Shown in pieces: positions 8,484 to 17,817 of a stretch of 47,531 bases of DNA; within the stretch, counting starts at the first letter, position 1, and every line of letters starts with the position of its first letter. The translations under genes were made by a program, and so were the position numbers. The stretch lies in contig JAPKAI010000013.1 in assembly GCA_028825335.1 (NCBI GenBank), positions 1 through 47,531 on the forward strand, in the 5' to 3' direction. The DNA comes from Gammaproteobacteria bacterium (lineage in GTDB: Bacteria; Pseudomonadota; Gammaproteobacteria; Pseudomonadales; Pseudohongiellaceae). A model generated the notes under the pieces. The model was not told where the DNA came from. It saw only the letters and a program-made list of their open reading frames with translations, and did not search any database.

Positions 8484-8862
8484 CAGGCTTAGCGCTCAGC
8501 AAATAAAAATGGCCCAGACCAAAAGTTCTTGGCACAGCGCGTGGCCTCGGTCTGCGCCATCGTCCAATCGTCCATGTCCCCTTCGCTGTCTTTAGCCCTA
8601 TCACAGGCAGTTATTTTTTCGAATTAGAAGTCGTGCTTGGCCGGACCCTTATGTGACACACATTCTATGCACAGAGGGAAGATCAGTTAGTCGAGCATTC
8701 TGTATTGCTGAGCTAATAAGTTGGAGCGCATTTACACGAGGCACTACTAGCATATTCCTTCTGCCTTCGCCTTTGATATTAGGTGCTTATGGCCTGAATT
8801 GCACAAAGCCATAGATTGGATATAATGTGCTTCCTTTCTGCACGTAATAAGGAGAATTCGCA
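8484..8862. other. Intergenic region after ovoB: imperfect inverted repeat and promoter
   Basis: No convincing gene. Near the ovoB stop, TGGCCCAGACC (8510-8520) is complementary to GGTCTGCGCCA (8549-8559) with one mismatch. No T-run follows, so it is at best a weak transcript end. The right side holds the promoter listed separately. An opposite-strand open frame over 8341-8604 is Arg/Pro-rich, overlaps ovoB and looks like chance. Confidence 0.4.
8799..8826 (+). promoter_or_regulatory. Sigma-70-like promoter for the 8863 gene
   Basis: A perfect -10 box TATAAT (8821-8826) lies 16 nt after a partial -35 box TTGCAC (8799-8804). A strong ribosome binding site AAGGAG follows at about 8850, just before the ATG at 8863, giving a short and plausible leader. 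Confidence 0.55.
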
Positions 8863-9372
8863 ATGAGCAAGCCTAAAATCGCCGGGATGGTGGTCGGCCT
8901 AGCATTACTGGTTGTGGTGGTAGGTTGGGCGTCCACGGCTCCCTATCTTAGTAATTCAGGACTCGGCCGTACGCCGGGCATAATGATTGGGGGGACTATT
9001 ACCCCGGCCATGGATGATTTCTCGCCGCTTAACGACAGCGTTCGCGGTCCTTTGAAGTTTAAGCTCAGCGGTTTTCCTCCATTCGTTAATTACCTGTCAT
9101 GGGTAGGCACGCCAGATGGTGTAATAACTGCTACTCGTCCGGATAATGGTTACTGGGCCCGACGCGTTCGCTCAAATGGCGGTGATGGATTGCTGCGTAT
9201 AGGTGACGCGACCTATGAGATGACTGCTACAGAGATTCATGGTGACGATCGCATAGCGATGATGAGGCAGTGGGCTGCTAAGTCAGGGGGCAGAACGCTT
9301 GATGAGCCAGCTTATCCAGGTTCAGAACCGCTTGGCGAATGGAAAGTGTTCTTCTGGACTCCTAGACCCTAG
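8863..9372 (+). CDS. Membrane-anchored protein with possible split-barrel domain
   Basis: A 169-aa protein with one N-terminal hydrophobic segment (about residues 7-27), either an uncleaved anchor or a signal peptide. The remainder should face the periplasm. Residues about 85-145 (GVITATRPDNGYWARRVRSN, then GDATYEMTATEI and GDDR) resemble the pattern of split beta-barrel proteins such as the deazaflavin-dependent nitroreductase/PNPOx group. That is recognition by eye and is weak. It is monocistronic with a perfect -10 box and AAGGAG site. Downstream is a convergent VOC gene, with a short GGGGG/CCCCC hairpin (9454-9478) between them. Expression as a real protein is likely; function is not assigned. 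Confidence 0.7.
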   Translation: MSKPKIAGMVVGLALLVVVVGWASTAPYLSNSGLGRTPGIMIGGTITPAMDDFSPLNDSVRGPLKFKLSGFPPFVNYLSWVGTPDGVITATRPDNGYWARRVRSNGGDGLLRIGDATYEMTATEIHGDDRIAMMRQWAAKSGGRTLDEPAYPGSEPLGEWKVFFWTPRP

Positions 9373-9490
9373 AGTCAAAAAATAAGCAGCTGAATTAACT
9401 GAGCGGCTATGGATCCTAGAATAGGAATAAGATATCCAAGGATGGATAAGATCTGGGGGGAGGGCTGCTAAACCCCCAAAATGCTAACAA

Positions 9491-9925
9491 TCATTTCGCA
9501 AATAACTGCGCTTCAATATCTTTAAACGCCTTGAATTCTAGAGCGTTCCCCGAAGGGTCGGTAAAAAACATAGTGCCCTGTTCGCCTTGTTCACCCTTGA
9601 AGCGGACATAGGGTTGGATAATAAAGCCATCGATAAATTCAGTCACTGTATTTGCCAGCGCCTCCCAGTCCTCAAAATTTAGTACCACCCCAAAATGTGG
9701 CACCGGCACGCCGTGCCCATCTACACCATTGGCAATACTAGGCACCTTCCCGGAATTTCCTATGGCAGGGTTGAGGTGAGTGACCAGCTGATGTCCGAAT
9801 AAATTGAAATCGATCCATTCCTGAGCACTACGACCTTCGGGCAGGCCCATCTTGACACCGTAAAAATCTCTAGCCTCATCGATGTCGCGTACCTGAATAG
9901 CTAGGTGGAAAGGGGTTAGTGGCAT
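9491..9925 (-). CDS. Glyoxalase/dioxygenase (VOC) superfamily protein
   Basis: A 144-aa single-domain-length VOC protein made of two beta-alpha-beta-beta-beta modules. The first begins PFHLAIQVRDIDEARDFY with the candidate metal ligand His7. The second begins PHFGVVLNF and ends with GNALEFKAF, whose Glu is the usual last ligand. The family includes glyoxalase I, extradiol dioxygenases and resistance proteins, so the reaction is not fixed by sequence. I start at the ATG at 9925, which has GGAG 6 nt upstream, rather than seven codons earlier. It is monocistronic and divergent from the PQQ dehydrogenase gene, with a long inverted-repeat element between them. Confidence 0.85.
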   Translation of the reverse strand: MPLTPFHLAIQVRDIDEARDFYGVKMGLPEGRSAQEWIDFNLFGHQLVTHLNPAIGNSGKVPSIANGVDGHGVPVPHFGVVLNFEDWEALANTVTEFIDGFIIQPYVRFKGEQGEQGTMFFTDPSGNALEFKAFKDIEAQLFAK

Positions 9926-9948
9926 AGTGTCTCCGGAGTTTTGCAAGG

Positions 9949-10141
9949 GGGATCAGAGCCAAAATACAGCAGTTTCAGAGCCGGGAAAAGTGCTGGTTTC
10001 ATGTCCGGGCCGTACTGCTATAAATAGTGCCTAGAGCGCTGCCAGAACAACAGGATAACCGTGAAATCGGCCTGTGGGATGAGCGATGTTATAAATTTAT
10101 CGAACTGACTGCTGAAACTGCTGTATTTTTGCTCTTACCCC
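9949..10141. repeat. 193-bp MITE-like element with about 30-bp terminal inverted repeats
   Basis: The left arm 9949-9978 and right arm 10112-10141 are inverted copies. The inner 18 nt (AAAATACAGCAGTTTCAG) match perfectly and the outer 12 nt carry three mismatches. Both ends start with a G-run and contain a CAGAG- or AAGAG-like stretch. The 133-nt centre has no convincing coding frame. Size, inverted ends and intergenic position fit a miniature inverted-repeat or REP-type element. A truncated look-alike of one arm sits at 19976-19996. Confidence 0.55.
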
Positions 10142-10184
10142 GTCTATTTTACACAGGATACACATAGTACTTGGAGAGTCATAA

Positions 10185-12128
10185 ATGATAATAATAAAAC
10201 GACAAATTTCGATATTCCTTATAGCCTTGGGTGCGCTCGTCTGTGCTCCCATGGCTCTGGGCCAAACCGGCACCAGCGTGGAAGAGGGAGACTGGCCGTA
10301 TTACCACGGCAGTGAAACCTCTCTGCGCTATTCTCCCTTGGATCAAATAAACGCCGAAAACGTTGCCGATCTAGAGATAGCCTGGAGATTCTCTACGGAG
10401 AGCTTTGGTCCTTCAGCAGATTTCGTCAACCCATCCACGCCCCTAGAAGTTGATGGGATTCTTTACGCGAACATCGCTAGTACCCGCAACGTAGTGGCAC
10501 TGGATGCCACGAACGGTCAAGTACTGTGGTTGTGGAGGTCTCAAGAAGGCGATCGATTCGACAATGCGCCTCGCAAGGGTTCTGGGCGTGGAGTTGCGTT
10601 CTGGAGCGATGGTGACAAGTCGCGAGTGATAGACGTTACACCTGGATATCAGTTGGTGTCACTGGATGCCGCGACCGGCATTCCTGACCCGACTTTTGGC
10701 GAGAACGGCATCGTGGACTTGTATTTGGGTCTGCGCAACGCTGACGATCCACGCTATCCGTATCCAGATATTGGCCTTTCTGCGCCACCCTTAGTCATGA
10801 ATGATGTCATCGTGGTCGGGGCTGCACACAGAACAGGCGGTCGACCGCGGTCTAAGTTCAATACTAAAGGCGACATACGCGGCTTTGATGTGCACACCGG
10901 AGAGTTGCTGTGGACCTTTCATACCATTCCTGAGCGGGGCGAAGTTGGCTTTGAAACCTGGCTCGATGAAGGTGTCGAGTTTACGGGTAATTCTGGAGTC
11001 TGGGCGCCCATATCAGGTGATTCGGAATTGGGTATTGTCTACCTGCCAGTTGAAGACCCTACGGGTGACTACTACGGCGGCGATCGACCGGGTGCCAACC
11101 TGTTTTCTAGTGGCTTAGTGGCGCTAGATGTTCGAACCGGTGAGCGTAAATGGCACTATCAGTTTATCCACCACGATATCTGGGACTGGGATGTTCCTTC
11201 TGCCCCACTGATTACTGATCTGCCAAACGGTCGCAAGGTAGTCATGTCTGTTACGAAACAGTCCTGGGTCTACACCTTCGACAGAGAGACTGGCGAGCCT
11301 ATCTGGCCGATTGTAGAGCGAGAAGTTCCTGCAGGTGACGTGCCTGGGGAATGGTATGCTCCGACGCAGCCTTTCCCGACTCATCCAGCACCATTTGACC
11401 GACAGGGATTCGGCGAAGATGATCTTATCGATTTTACGCCAGAGCTTCGTGCTATGGCGTTGGATGCAATCAAAGACTTCCGTCTTAGCCCAACTATATT
11501 TGAGCCGCCATCTCTAGCTGATGCGCCGGACGGTACGCGGGGCCTGCTCAGCCTGCCTTCCTCCACTGGTGGTTCCAACTGGGAGGGTTCTGCTCTCGAT
11601 CCAGAGACAGGCATTTTGTACGTGCCATCAAGAACACAGTTGCAGGTATTGGCATTGGCAAAGAACGAAGAATCTGACATCGATCTTAGTCAGGGCTTCG
11701 GCGTTCGCGTGCCGCGTATACAAGGGCTTGAGGTCGTCAAGCCACCTTACGGTCGTATAACGGCGATCGATATGAACTCGGGCGATCATCTTTGGATGAT
11801 TGCGAATGCCGACACTCCGGATCGCATAAAGAATCATGTGTTGCTGGAAGGTGTTGATCTGCCGCGTACAGGCGTGCCGACACGATCGGGTATCTTTGTG
11901 ACTAAGAGCCTGTTGTTTCAAGCTGAGGGTACTGGAGCGGCCGGAGCTAGTCCGATCTTCCGAGCTATCAATAAGGAAACGGGTGATATTGTTGCCGAGA
12001 TTGACTTGCCGTTTAATCAGACCGGCTTGCCATTTACCTATGAGCACGAGGGGAAACAATACATTGCAATGTTTATGGGTGGCGCAGGAAATCCTGCGGA
12101 GTTGGTTGTCATGGCCTTGCCTGATTAA
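10185..12128 (+). CDS. Periplasmic PQQ-dependent dehydrogenase (glucose dehydrogenase-like)
   Basis: A 647-aa protein with a Sec signal peptide (about residues 1-26) and an eight-bladed quinoprotein propeller. Repeated W-motif blades are visible, for example TGQVLWLW-type, TGELLWTF, TGERKWHYQF and SGDHLWMI segments. HHDIWDWDVPSAP and GGSNWEGSALDP are blocks shared with membrane glucose dehydrogenase and related quinoproteins. The mature part has no cysteine, so the vicinal disulfide of quinoprotein alcohol dehydrogenases is absent. There is no N-terminal membrane domain or haem-binding CxxCH. It should oxidise a sugar or alcohol in the periplasm and pass electrons to the respiratory chain. 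The substrate is unknown, and no PQQ synthesis genes are in the window. Confidence 0.88.
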   Translation: MIIIKRQISIFLIALGALVCAPMALGQTGTSVEEGDWPYYHGSETSLRYSPLDQINAENVADLEIAWRFSTESFGPSADFVNPSTPLEVDGILYANIASTRNVVALDATNGQVLWLWRSQEGDRFDNAPRKGSGRGVAFWSDGDKSRVIDVTPGYQLVSLDAATGIPDPTFGENGIVDLYLGLRNADDPRYPYPDIGLSAPPLVMNDVIVVGAAHRTGGRPRSKFNTKGDIRGFDVHTGELLWTFHTIPERGEVGFETWLDEGVEFTGNSGVWAPISGDSELGIVYLPVEDPTGDYYGGDRPGANLFSSGLVALDVRTGERKWHYQFIHHDIWDWDVPSAPLITDLPNGRKVVMSVTKQSWVYTFDRETGEPIWPIVEREVPAGDVPGEWYAPTQPFPTHPAPFDRQGFGEDDLIDFTPELRAMALDAIKDFRLSPTIFEPPSLADAPDGTRGLLSLPSSTGGSNWEGSALDPETGILYVPSRTQLQVLALAKNEESDIDLSQGFGVRVPRIQGLEVVKPPYGRITAIDMNSGDHLWMIANADTPDRIKNHVLLEGVDLPRTGVPTRSGIFVTKSLLFQAEGTGAAGASPIFRAINKETGDIVAEIDLPFNQTGLPFTYEHEGKQYIAMFMGGAGNPAELVVMALPD

Positions 12129-12173
12129 GTCGGATAGTTAGCGGAAAATACTCGCAGCCTGAGCTGCTGTTAG

Positions 12174-12224
12174 AAAAAGGAAGTATTGGGAGGCCTAAGC
12201 CGGGTTCACAATGCTTCCTTTTTT
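12174..12224 (+). terminator. Rho-independent terminator after the PQQ dehydrogenase
   Basis: Fifteen nucleotides at 12174-12188 (AAAAAGGAAGTATTG) pair with 12209-12223 (CAATGCTTCCTTTTT), with a single G-T wobble, and the T-run continues. The A-run at the 5' side makes it potentially active in both directions. Confidence 0.8.
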
Positions 12225-12335
12225 ATTCGGGCCTTCTGAAAACCACTACATCTCTACTTTGAACCCAATAACGCGTACGCGTCTGTTAGACTCGGTGACG
12301 ATGTCCCTAACTATCCACTCTCTAAGGTCTGGCCA

Positions 12336-13472
12336 ATGATGCAGACTATCCTCTCCTGTGCAATCATTGCCGTGCTGGCCGCTTCTCTAATATTGGTATT
12401 GCGCTGGGGAAACCTAATCCTAGTAGGGCAAATGCCTACGCGTTTTTTCGCGTTCTTTTCAATACTATTTACCTCCGGGCTTGATGTTGGCTTGATCATG
12501 TTTCCGCTGACCGAGTTTCCAATTTATAAAGCTGAGGCAGCCTACGGTTTCACCAACCCACTCGCTATCGAGTTCGGCTTCTGGGGATTCCTGATCTGGG
12601 TCTTCTATTTCGTGACCACATGTTATTTCTGCATTATCGAACCGCGCGTGAAGATCTTTGAGATACCGTGGGTGAAGGTCGTCAACAACATTATAATTAT
12701 AGCCACCTGTGCGTTCAGTGGATTCTTGTTCTTACAATATTTGCCGGACTATGTGGAAGGCATCACGCCATTTTTCCGGTTTTCACTGGTTGCTCTCGTA
12801 GTGCTAGCAGCTGTTTTTTCCAGCACCGATATTCGCTATGTGAAGATTCTAAGTTTGTCTTCTACCTGGTTGTTCTTTGCGCTCATTGCAGTGATGTGGG
12901 CGTTCGGAGGGTTAGGGTTAAGCGGCTTGGCTACAAATCTTTTCCAGATCGGTGATTACTTCGCGAATATTCATCGCTTCGTCCTGCCTTTCTCCGACTA
13001 TCACGCATTCTACCTGTTCTGGTGGTTTGCCTGGAGCATCATGATTGGGCAGTTCGTTTCGCGTTTCGTCGACGGGCTGCGAACTTGGCAACTTCTTCTC
13101 GCGCTCTTGCTGATACCATCCATCCCAATCTCTCTATGGTTTTCAGTATTGTTTGGGGTCTATGAGCAGGGCTTGGATATTTCGGGTTTCATGAATGGCT
13201 TCATGGTGCTGGTAGGGATTATTTTTGTTGTGAACTCCCTAGACTCATTAACGAGGCTGTACACCGACAATCTTCAGTTAACGGTCGATCGCCTCGGCAA
13301 ATTGAAATACATCGGCGTGCATTGGCTGTTGTTATACAGCCTAATTCTCTTTTACCAATTTACACCGCTGCAGATTGAGTGGATTGGCTTAGTGGTCATA
13401 GGGCTCTACTTGGCCATCACGGTTTTGATTATTCTTCGCAGACAGATGCTGGTCGAACCAGCAAACGGGTAA
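12336..13472 (+). CDS. Short BCCT-type transporter, probably for choline or betaine
   Basis: A 378-aa polytopic membrane protein of about ten hydrophobic helices. The block [20 protein letters not shown], followed by [17 protein letters not shown], matches the tryptophan-rich core of the betaine/carnitine/choline transporter family. The early [17 protein letters not shown] matches the BCCT G-M-G-I-G helix region, but with charged Asp and Glu. The usual family length is 500 residues or more with 12 helices, so this is a short or divergent member with little hydrophilic terminus. It ends 10 nt before betA, which strongly suggests choline import for the dehydrogenase. TAAGG lies before the ATG. 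Confidence 0.75.
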   Translation: MMQTILSCAIIAVLAASLILVLRWGNLILVGQMPTRFFAFFSILFTSGLDVGLIMFPLTEFPIYKAEAAYGFTNPLAIEFGFWGFLIWVFYFVTTCYFCIIEPRVKIFEIPWVKVVNNIIIIATCAFSGFLFLQYLPDYVEGITPFFRFSLVALVVLAAVFSSTDIRYVKILSLSSTWLFFALIAVMWAFGGLGLSGLATNLFQIGDYFANIHRFVLPFSDYHAFYLFWWFAWSIMIGQFVSRFVDGLRTWQLLLALLLIPSIPISLWFSVLFGVYEQGLDISGFMNGFMVLVGIIFVVNSLDSLTRLYTDNLQLTVDRLGKLKYIGVHWLLLYSLILFYQFTPLQIEWIGLVVIGLYLAITVLIILRRQMLVEPANG

Positions 13473-13482
13473 CACAAAAAGT

Positions 13483-15171
13483 ATGGACGAATTTGATTAT
13501 ATAATAGTGGGTGCGGGATCTGCGGGCTGCGTATTGGCGAATCGGATTTCAGCGAATTCCAGCAATAGCGTGCTACTTCTGGAAGCAGGCGGCAGCGACC
13601 GAAACATCTTCGTACAAATGCCCACGGCCTTGTCCTATCCCATGGCGATGGACAGGTTCAATTGGGGTTATCACTCCGACCCAGAACCGGGTTTGGACGG
13701 CAGGCGAATTTCTTGTCCTAGGGGGAAGGGCCTAGGAGGTACCTCAACAATAAACGGCATGGTCTATGTGCGGGGCAACGCTCACGACTTTGAAGAGTGG
13801 GAAACACTAGGAGCGAAAGGCTGGGGTTATCTAGACTGCCTGCCTTACTTCAAGCGTGCCGAATCATGGATTGGAGGGGGTGATACCTATCGCGGAGGAG
13901 ACGGTCCCCTCGGCGTGTGTGGTGGCAACGACATGCGCATGAATCCCTTATACCGCAGCTTCATCGATGCCGGTGTAGAGGCCGGCTATCCCGAAACCAA
14001 AGATTACAATTCAGAGTATCAAGAAGGCTTTGGTCCAATGCACATGACGGTGCGAGGCGGCGTGAGGGAATCTACGGCGCGGGCCTATTTGAAACCCGTC
14101 ATGCATCGATCGAATCTCAAAGTTATCACTAATGCCTTGGTGCATCGTGTCGAATTTGATGGAAAGCGCGCTACGGGTATATCTGTAGACACGGGGAAAG
14201 GCACAAGATCTATCCGGGCAACACGGGAGGTGATTCTGACAGCAGGTGCAATCGCCTCACCCATGCTGCTGCAACGTTCTGGTGTCGGCAGCGAAGAGGT
14301 TCTAGATGGGGCAGGTGTAGAGTCAGTGCATAGGTTGTCCGGTGTTGGAGAAAATCTACAAGACCATCTTGAAGTATATTTTCAATTTCATTGCAAGCAG
14401 CCTGTAAGCCTAAACAGCAAGCTGGGCCTAATCAGCAAGGCGTTAATAGGTGCCAGGTGGCTTCTGTTTAAGGACGGCCTCGGCGCAAGTAATCATTTCG
14501 AATCTTGCGCATTCATTCGGTCGAAGAGTGGCTTGAAATCGCCGGATATTCAGTATCACTTCTTGCCTGCCGCGATGCGCTATGACGGCACGCCCTCCAT
14601 CCCTGGGCACGGCTTCCAAGTGCACGTTGGTCCAAACAAGCCCAAGAGTCGAGGCCGAGTGAGAATAAAATCAGCCGATGCCACAGAAGCTCCGAGTATT
14701 CTCTTCAATTATTATCAAGCTGATGAAGACATCGAAGCCTGGCGGCAGTGCATTCGCTTAACTCGGGAAATCATGCAGCAACCTGCCATGGATCCCTATC
14801 GCGGTGAAGAGATCCAGCCAGGTCTTAACGTTAGCAGTGATGCTCAGATAGATGCTTGGGTTAAACAGAATATTGAGAGTGCGTATCACCCAGCCGGCAC
14901 CTGCAAGATGGGAGAGGCTGGCGACCCCTTAGCGGTGGTGGACAACCACTGCCGTGTGCATGGATTGAATAATTTGAGAGTAGTGGATGCCTCGGTATTT
15001 CCCAGCCTACCCAATGGCAATATCAACGCGCCGGTAATCATGGTGGCAGAGAAGATTGCTGATGTGATCCTGAGCGTTGATCCGCTGCTAGCCGCTACGG
15101 TCTCTATCAAAGTGCCCAAGGATTGGCAAAGCCGGCAGAGGGAAGGAAGCCCTGTAAGAGACGTCGAGTAA
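13483..15171 (+). CDS. betA: Choline dehydrogenase (GMC oxidoreductase)
   Basis: A 562-aa FAD enzyme of the GMC family. The Rossmann motif GAGSAG is at residues 10-15, the GMC signature [19 protein letters not shown] follows, then [12 protein letters not shown], and the catalytic pair is His469 (in [10 protein letters not shown]) and Asn515 (in NGNINAP). Segments such as [19 protein letters not shown] and GHGFQVHVG are characteristic of BetA rather than generic alcohol dehydrogenases. BetA oxidises choline to betaine aldehyde, and partly on to glycine betaine, at the inner membrane. It is co-transcribed with the BCCT-type transporter. No betaine aldehyde dehydrogenase (betB) or BetI lies next to it. 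Confidence 0.9.
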   Translation: MDEFDYIIVGAGSAGCVLANRISANSSNSVLLLEAGGSDRNIFVQMPTALSYPMAMDRFNWGYHSDPEPGLDGRRISCPRGKGLGGTSTINGMVYVRGNAHDFEEWETLGAKGWGYLDCLPYFKRAESWIGGGDTYRGGDGPLGVCGGNDMRMNPLYRSFIDAGVEAGYPETKDYNSEYQEGFGPMHMTVRGGVRESTARAYLKPVMHRSNLKVITNALVHRVEFDGKRATGISVDTGKGTRSIRATREVILTAGAIASPMLLQRSGVGSEEVLDGAGVESVHRLSGVGENLQDHLEVYFQFHCKQPVSLNSKLGLISKALIGARWLLFKDGLGASNHFESCAFIRSKSGLKSPDIQYHFLPAAMRYDGTPSIPGHGFQVHVGPNKPKSRGRVRIKSADATEAPSILFNYYQADEDIEAWRQCIRLTREIMQQPAMDPYRGEEIQPGLNVSSDAQIDAWVKQNIESAYHPAGTCKMGEAGDPLAVVDNHCRVHGLNNLRVVDASVFPSLPNGNINAPVIMVAEKIADVILSVDPLLAATVSIKVPKDWQSRQREGSPVRDVE

Positions 15172-15343
15172 CCATCACTAAAATCAGCTATAACTTGGCT
15201 GGCTATCGCTCCACTAATTGAATCAGTCAGTTAATTAGGTAGAATCAATGGCTGTTACCTTTTGTGGGTGGAATTACGCATAAGAGACAGCCCAGACCCG
15301 TAATGTAGACCTTGTGCTATTAATAGTGCCCGTAGGAGACACC

Positions 15344-17701
15344 TTGAATAATTCCTCGCAATATCCCAAACCTCGTTTTCTTTCCATAGTCATTGGCCTC
15401 ACAGGCGCTCTCTTGTTGTGGATGGGAGTCTTGCTATTGGCAGCTGGCGGTTCGCTCTACTATGCCTTTGCGGGGGTTGTGCTGTTAGGCTGTGCCGTTT
15501 TTCTATTCCGAGGAGATGTACGAGGTGCGCAGCTCTACGGAGCATTCCTGCTTTTTACCTATCTGTGGGCACTTTACGAATCCGGTTTGGATGCCTGGGC
15601 ATTAATGCCGCGTGTCGCTATGTTCAGCGTACTGGGTCTTTGGTTTGTTCTACCTCGAGTCCGCAGAGGATTATTGCAATCGACGCCTGCTCCCTTGTTC
15701 CAGCAACGATCAACTCAGGCCACGCTAGGAGGTCTGGCGCTGCTAGTCGTCGCCTTGTTTTTCACTACGGGCTTTGAGGTTGGCACGCCCAGTGCAGCCG
15801 GCACTGGACAGGTAAATAATGCGACAGGAGATTGGTCTAATTATGGCTCCTCTAAAACGGGCACTCGCTATGCCGCAACCGATCAGATAAGTCTTGAGAA
15901 CATAGATCAATTGGAAAGGACGTGGGAAATTCGTACGGGTGTGCCCGGCGCATTCAAAGGCACGCCGATTCAGATCGATGACGGTCTGTATATGTGCACG
16001 GGGCAGAACATAATCCTGGCCCTGGACCCGGACACTGGCGAAGAGCGCTGGCGGTTCGATCCCGACCTGCAGTCGCCGAAGATTGGCTTCTGGGATACTT
16101 GCCGTGGAGTGACTTACTACGACAGTCCAGAGGCTAACCCTGCCGACGAGTGTGCTGAACGTATTCTTACTGCGACTACCGATGCTCGTTTGATTGCCGT
16201 TGATAAGAACACAGGTATTCCCTGCAGCGGCTTCGGTGTTAATGGTGAGATCAGTCTGCTTAGCGGCATGGGCGAAGTCGTGCCGGGATTCTATTTCGTG
16301 ACTTCACCACCAACTATAGCCAATGACGTATTAGTGCTAGGTGGTTGGGTGCTCGATAATCAGATGACAGAAGAGCCATCGGGTGTAGTACGTGGATTCA
16401 ATCCTATGACAGGCGAATTGGTTTGGGCCTGGGACATGGGGCGTGAAGATAGAACTGGTTTACCGGCACCGGGCGAGAACTATACGCGCGGCACGCCGAA
16501 TGTGTGGAGCCTGACTAGTGCCGACGAAGAGCTGGGTCTTATCTATGTGCCAACGGGCAATGCCACTCCAGATTATTTCGGCGGGCATCGAAGCGAAGCT
16601 ATGGAGAAATATGCGAGCTCGATAATTGCACTCGATGCGCGAACGGGTCGAGTTAGGTGGAGCTTTCAAACTACACATCACGATATCTGGGATTATGATG
16701 TTCCAGCACAGCCCACGCTGGTAGATATTCCGGTTGATGGTGTTATACGTAAGGCCGTTGTAGTACCGACCAAGCGTGCAGAAATATTTCTTCTCGACAG
16801 AGAGACTGGAGAACCAATCGCTGAGGTGGCAGAGCTGCCTACACCACAGACAGACATTCCCGAAGACTTCACAGTTGCTACGCAGCCGTTTTCAGTGGGC
16901 ATGCCTTCTTTCGCCGACCAGCGCCTAACCGAAGCGGACATGTGGGGCATCACACCGTTCGATCAGGCCGCTTGTAGACTGCAATTCAAGCGGATGCGCT
17001 ATGAGGGTCCTCTCACACCGCCGACTACAGGCCATGGTTCGCTATACTATCCAGGTGTTGCTGGCGGAATGAATTGGGGCAGTGTTGCTGTGGATGAGGT
17101 GAATCATCTGATGGTAGTCAACACCATGAACAACCCATCGGTAGTACGCCTTATTCCTAGAGAAGATGTTAGGGAAAATGAAGGGTACGGTATTGGAGGA
17201 GCGCAGTCTGGTACTCCCTATGCGGTCTATTCTTTCTTTTTTCTCTCACCCTTATTTGCACCTTGCATTGAGCCTCCCTATGGCGAGATGGCCGTAGTTG
17301 ATCTCGCGTCGCAGGAACTACTATGGCGACGACCGCTGGGTACTGCTAAGGAGCAGGGTCCGCTGGGCATTCCCAGTAGATTGCCTCTGCCCATGGGTAT
17401 GTTCTATAGCGCGGGTTCAATCGTCACTGGCGGTGGTTTGATCTTTAATGCCGGTGTTGTTGATAGTACCGCTCGTGCTCTAGATGTATTCACTGGAGAA
17501 GAGGTCTGGACTGACAGCCTTCCCGGATCGTCGACAGCGACCCCTATGAGTTATGTGAGCCCGACTACAGGCAAGCAATATGTCATCGTTACCGTGGCTG
17601 ACGGTGGTGGTGCGCTACAACTCGAGGCGGCAGTTGACGATGATGTTGAAACCGGTGATGTGCAAGGCGGTTATGTAATTGCCTATAGCCTGCCCGATTA
17701 A
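15344..17701 (+). CDS. gcd: Membrane-bound PQQ-dependent glucose dehydrogenase family protein
   Basis: About 785 aa. The N-terminal 130 residues form several closely packed membrane helices, followed by a periplasmic quinoprotein propeller starting at GDWSNYGSSKTGTRYA. HHDIWDYDVPAQP, TFRP-like KRMRYEGPLTPP and GGMNWGSVAVD blocks match the membrane glucose dehydrogenase Gcd (length about 800 aa). The enzyme oxidises aldoses to lactones in the periplasm and reduces ubiquinone. I place the start at the TTG at 15344, with AGGAG 5 nt before it; a GTG at 15314 is in frame but lacks a site. Exact substrate is inferred from the family. A separate quinoprotein lies 3.2 kb upstream. Confidence 0.85.
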   Translation: MNNSSQYPKPRFLSIVIGLTGALLLWMGVLLLAAGGSLYYAFAGVVLLGCAVFLFRGDVRGAQLYGAFLLFTYLWALYESGLDAWALMPRVAMFSVLGLWFVLPRVRRGLLQSTPAPLFQQRSTQATLGGLALLVVALFFTTGFEVGTPSAAGTGQVNNATGDWSNYGSSKTGTRYAATDQISLENIDQLERTWEIRTGVPGAFKGTPIQIDDGLYMCTGQNIILALDPDTGEERWRFDPDLQSPKIGFWDTCRGVTYYDSPEANPADECAERILTATTDARLIAVDKNTGIPCSGFGVNGEISLLSGMGEVVPGFYFVTSPPTIANDVLVLGGWVLDNQMTEEPSGVVRGFNPMTGELVWAWDMGREDRTGLPAPGENYTRGTPNVWSLTSADEELGLIYVPTGNATPDYFGGHRSEAMEKYASSIIALDARTGRVRWSFQTTHHDIWDYDVPAQPTLVDIPVDGVIRKAVVVPTKRAEIFLLDRETGEPIAEVAELPTPQTDIPEDFTVATQPFSVGMPSFADQRLTEADMWGITPFDQAACRLQFKRMRYEGPLTPPTTGHGSLYYPGVAGGMNWGSVAVDEVNHLMVVNTMNNPSVVRLIPREDVRENEGYGIGGAQSGTPYAVYSFFFLSPLFAPCIEPPYGEMAVVDLASQELLWRRPLGTAKEQGPLGIPSRLPLPMGMFYSAGSIVTGGGLIFNAGVVDSTARALDVFTGEEVWTDSLPGSSTATPMSYVSPTTGKQYVIVTVADGGGALQLEAAVDDDVETGDVQGGYVIAYSLPD

Positions 17702-17817
17702 TAGAGACAGTTAAGTCGCGCAGGTTGGCGAAAAAATTTAGATGCGCTGGATGATGTATTAAAATTCGATACTAAAATTCAGATTCAATATTTTTATTTT
17801 TGGGGAGGTGTAAAGTT

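Noticed and set aside
8341-8604. 87-codon minus-strand frame overlapping the end of ovoB
   Set aside because: Arg/Pro-rich, no ribosome binding site, half of it antisense to ovoB.
11628-12059. 143-codon antisense frame inside the PQQ dehydrogenase
   Set aside because: Shadow of a conserved gene, with no protein-like pattern.
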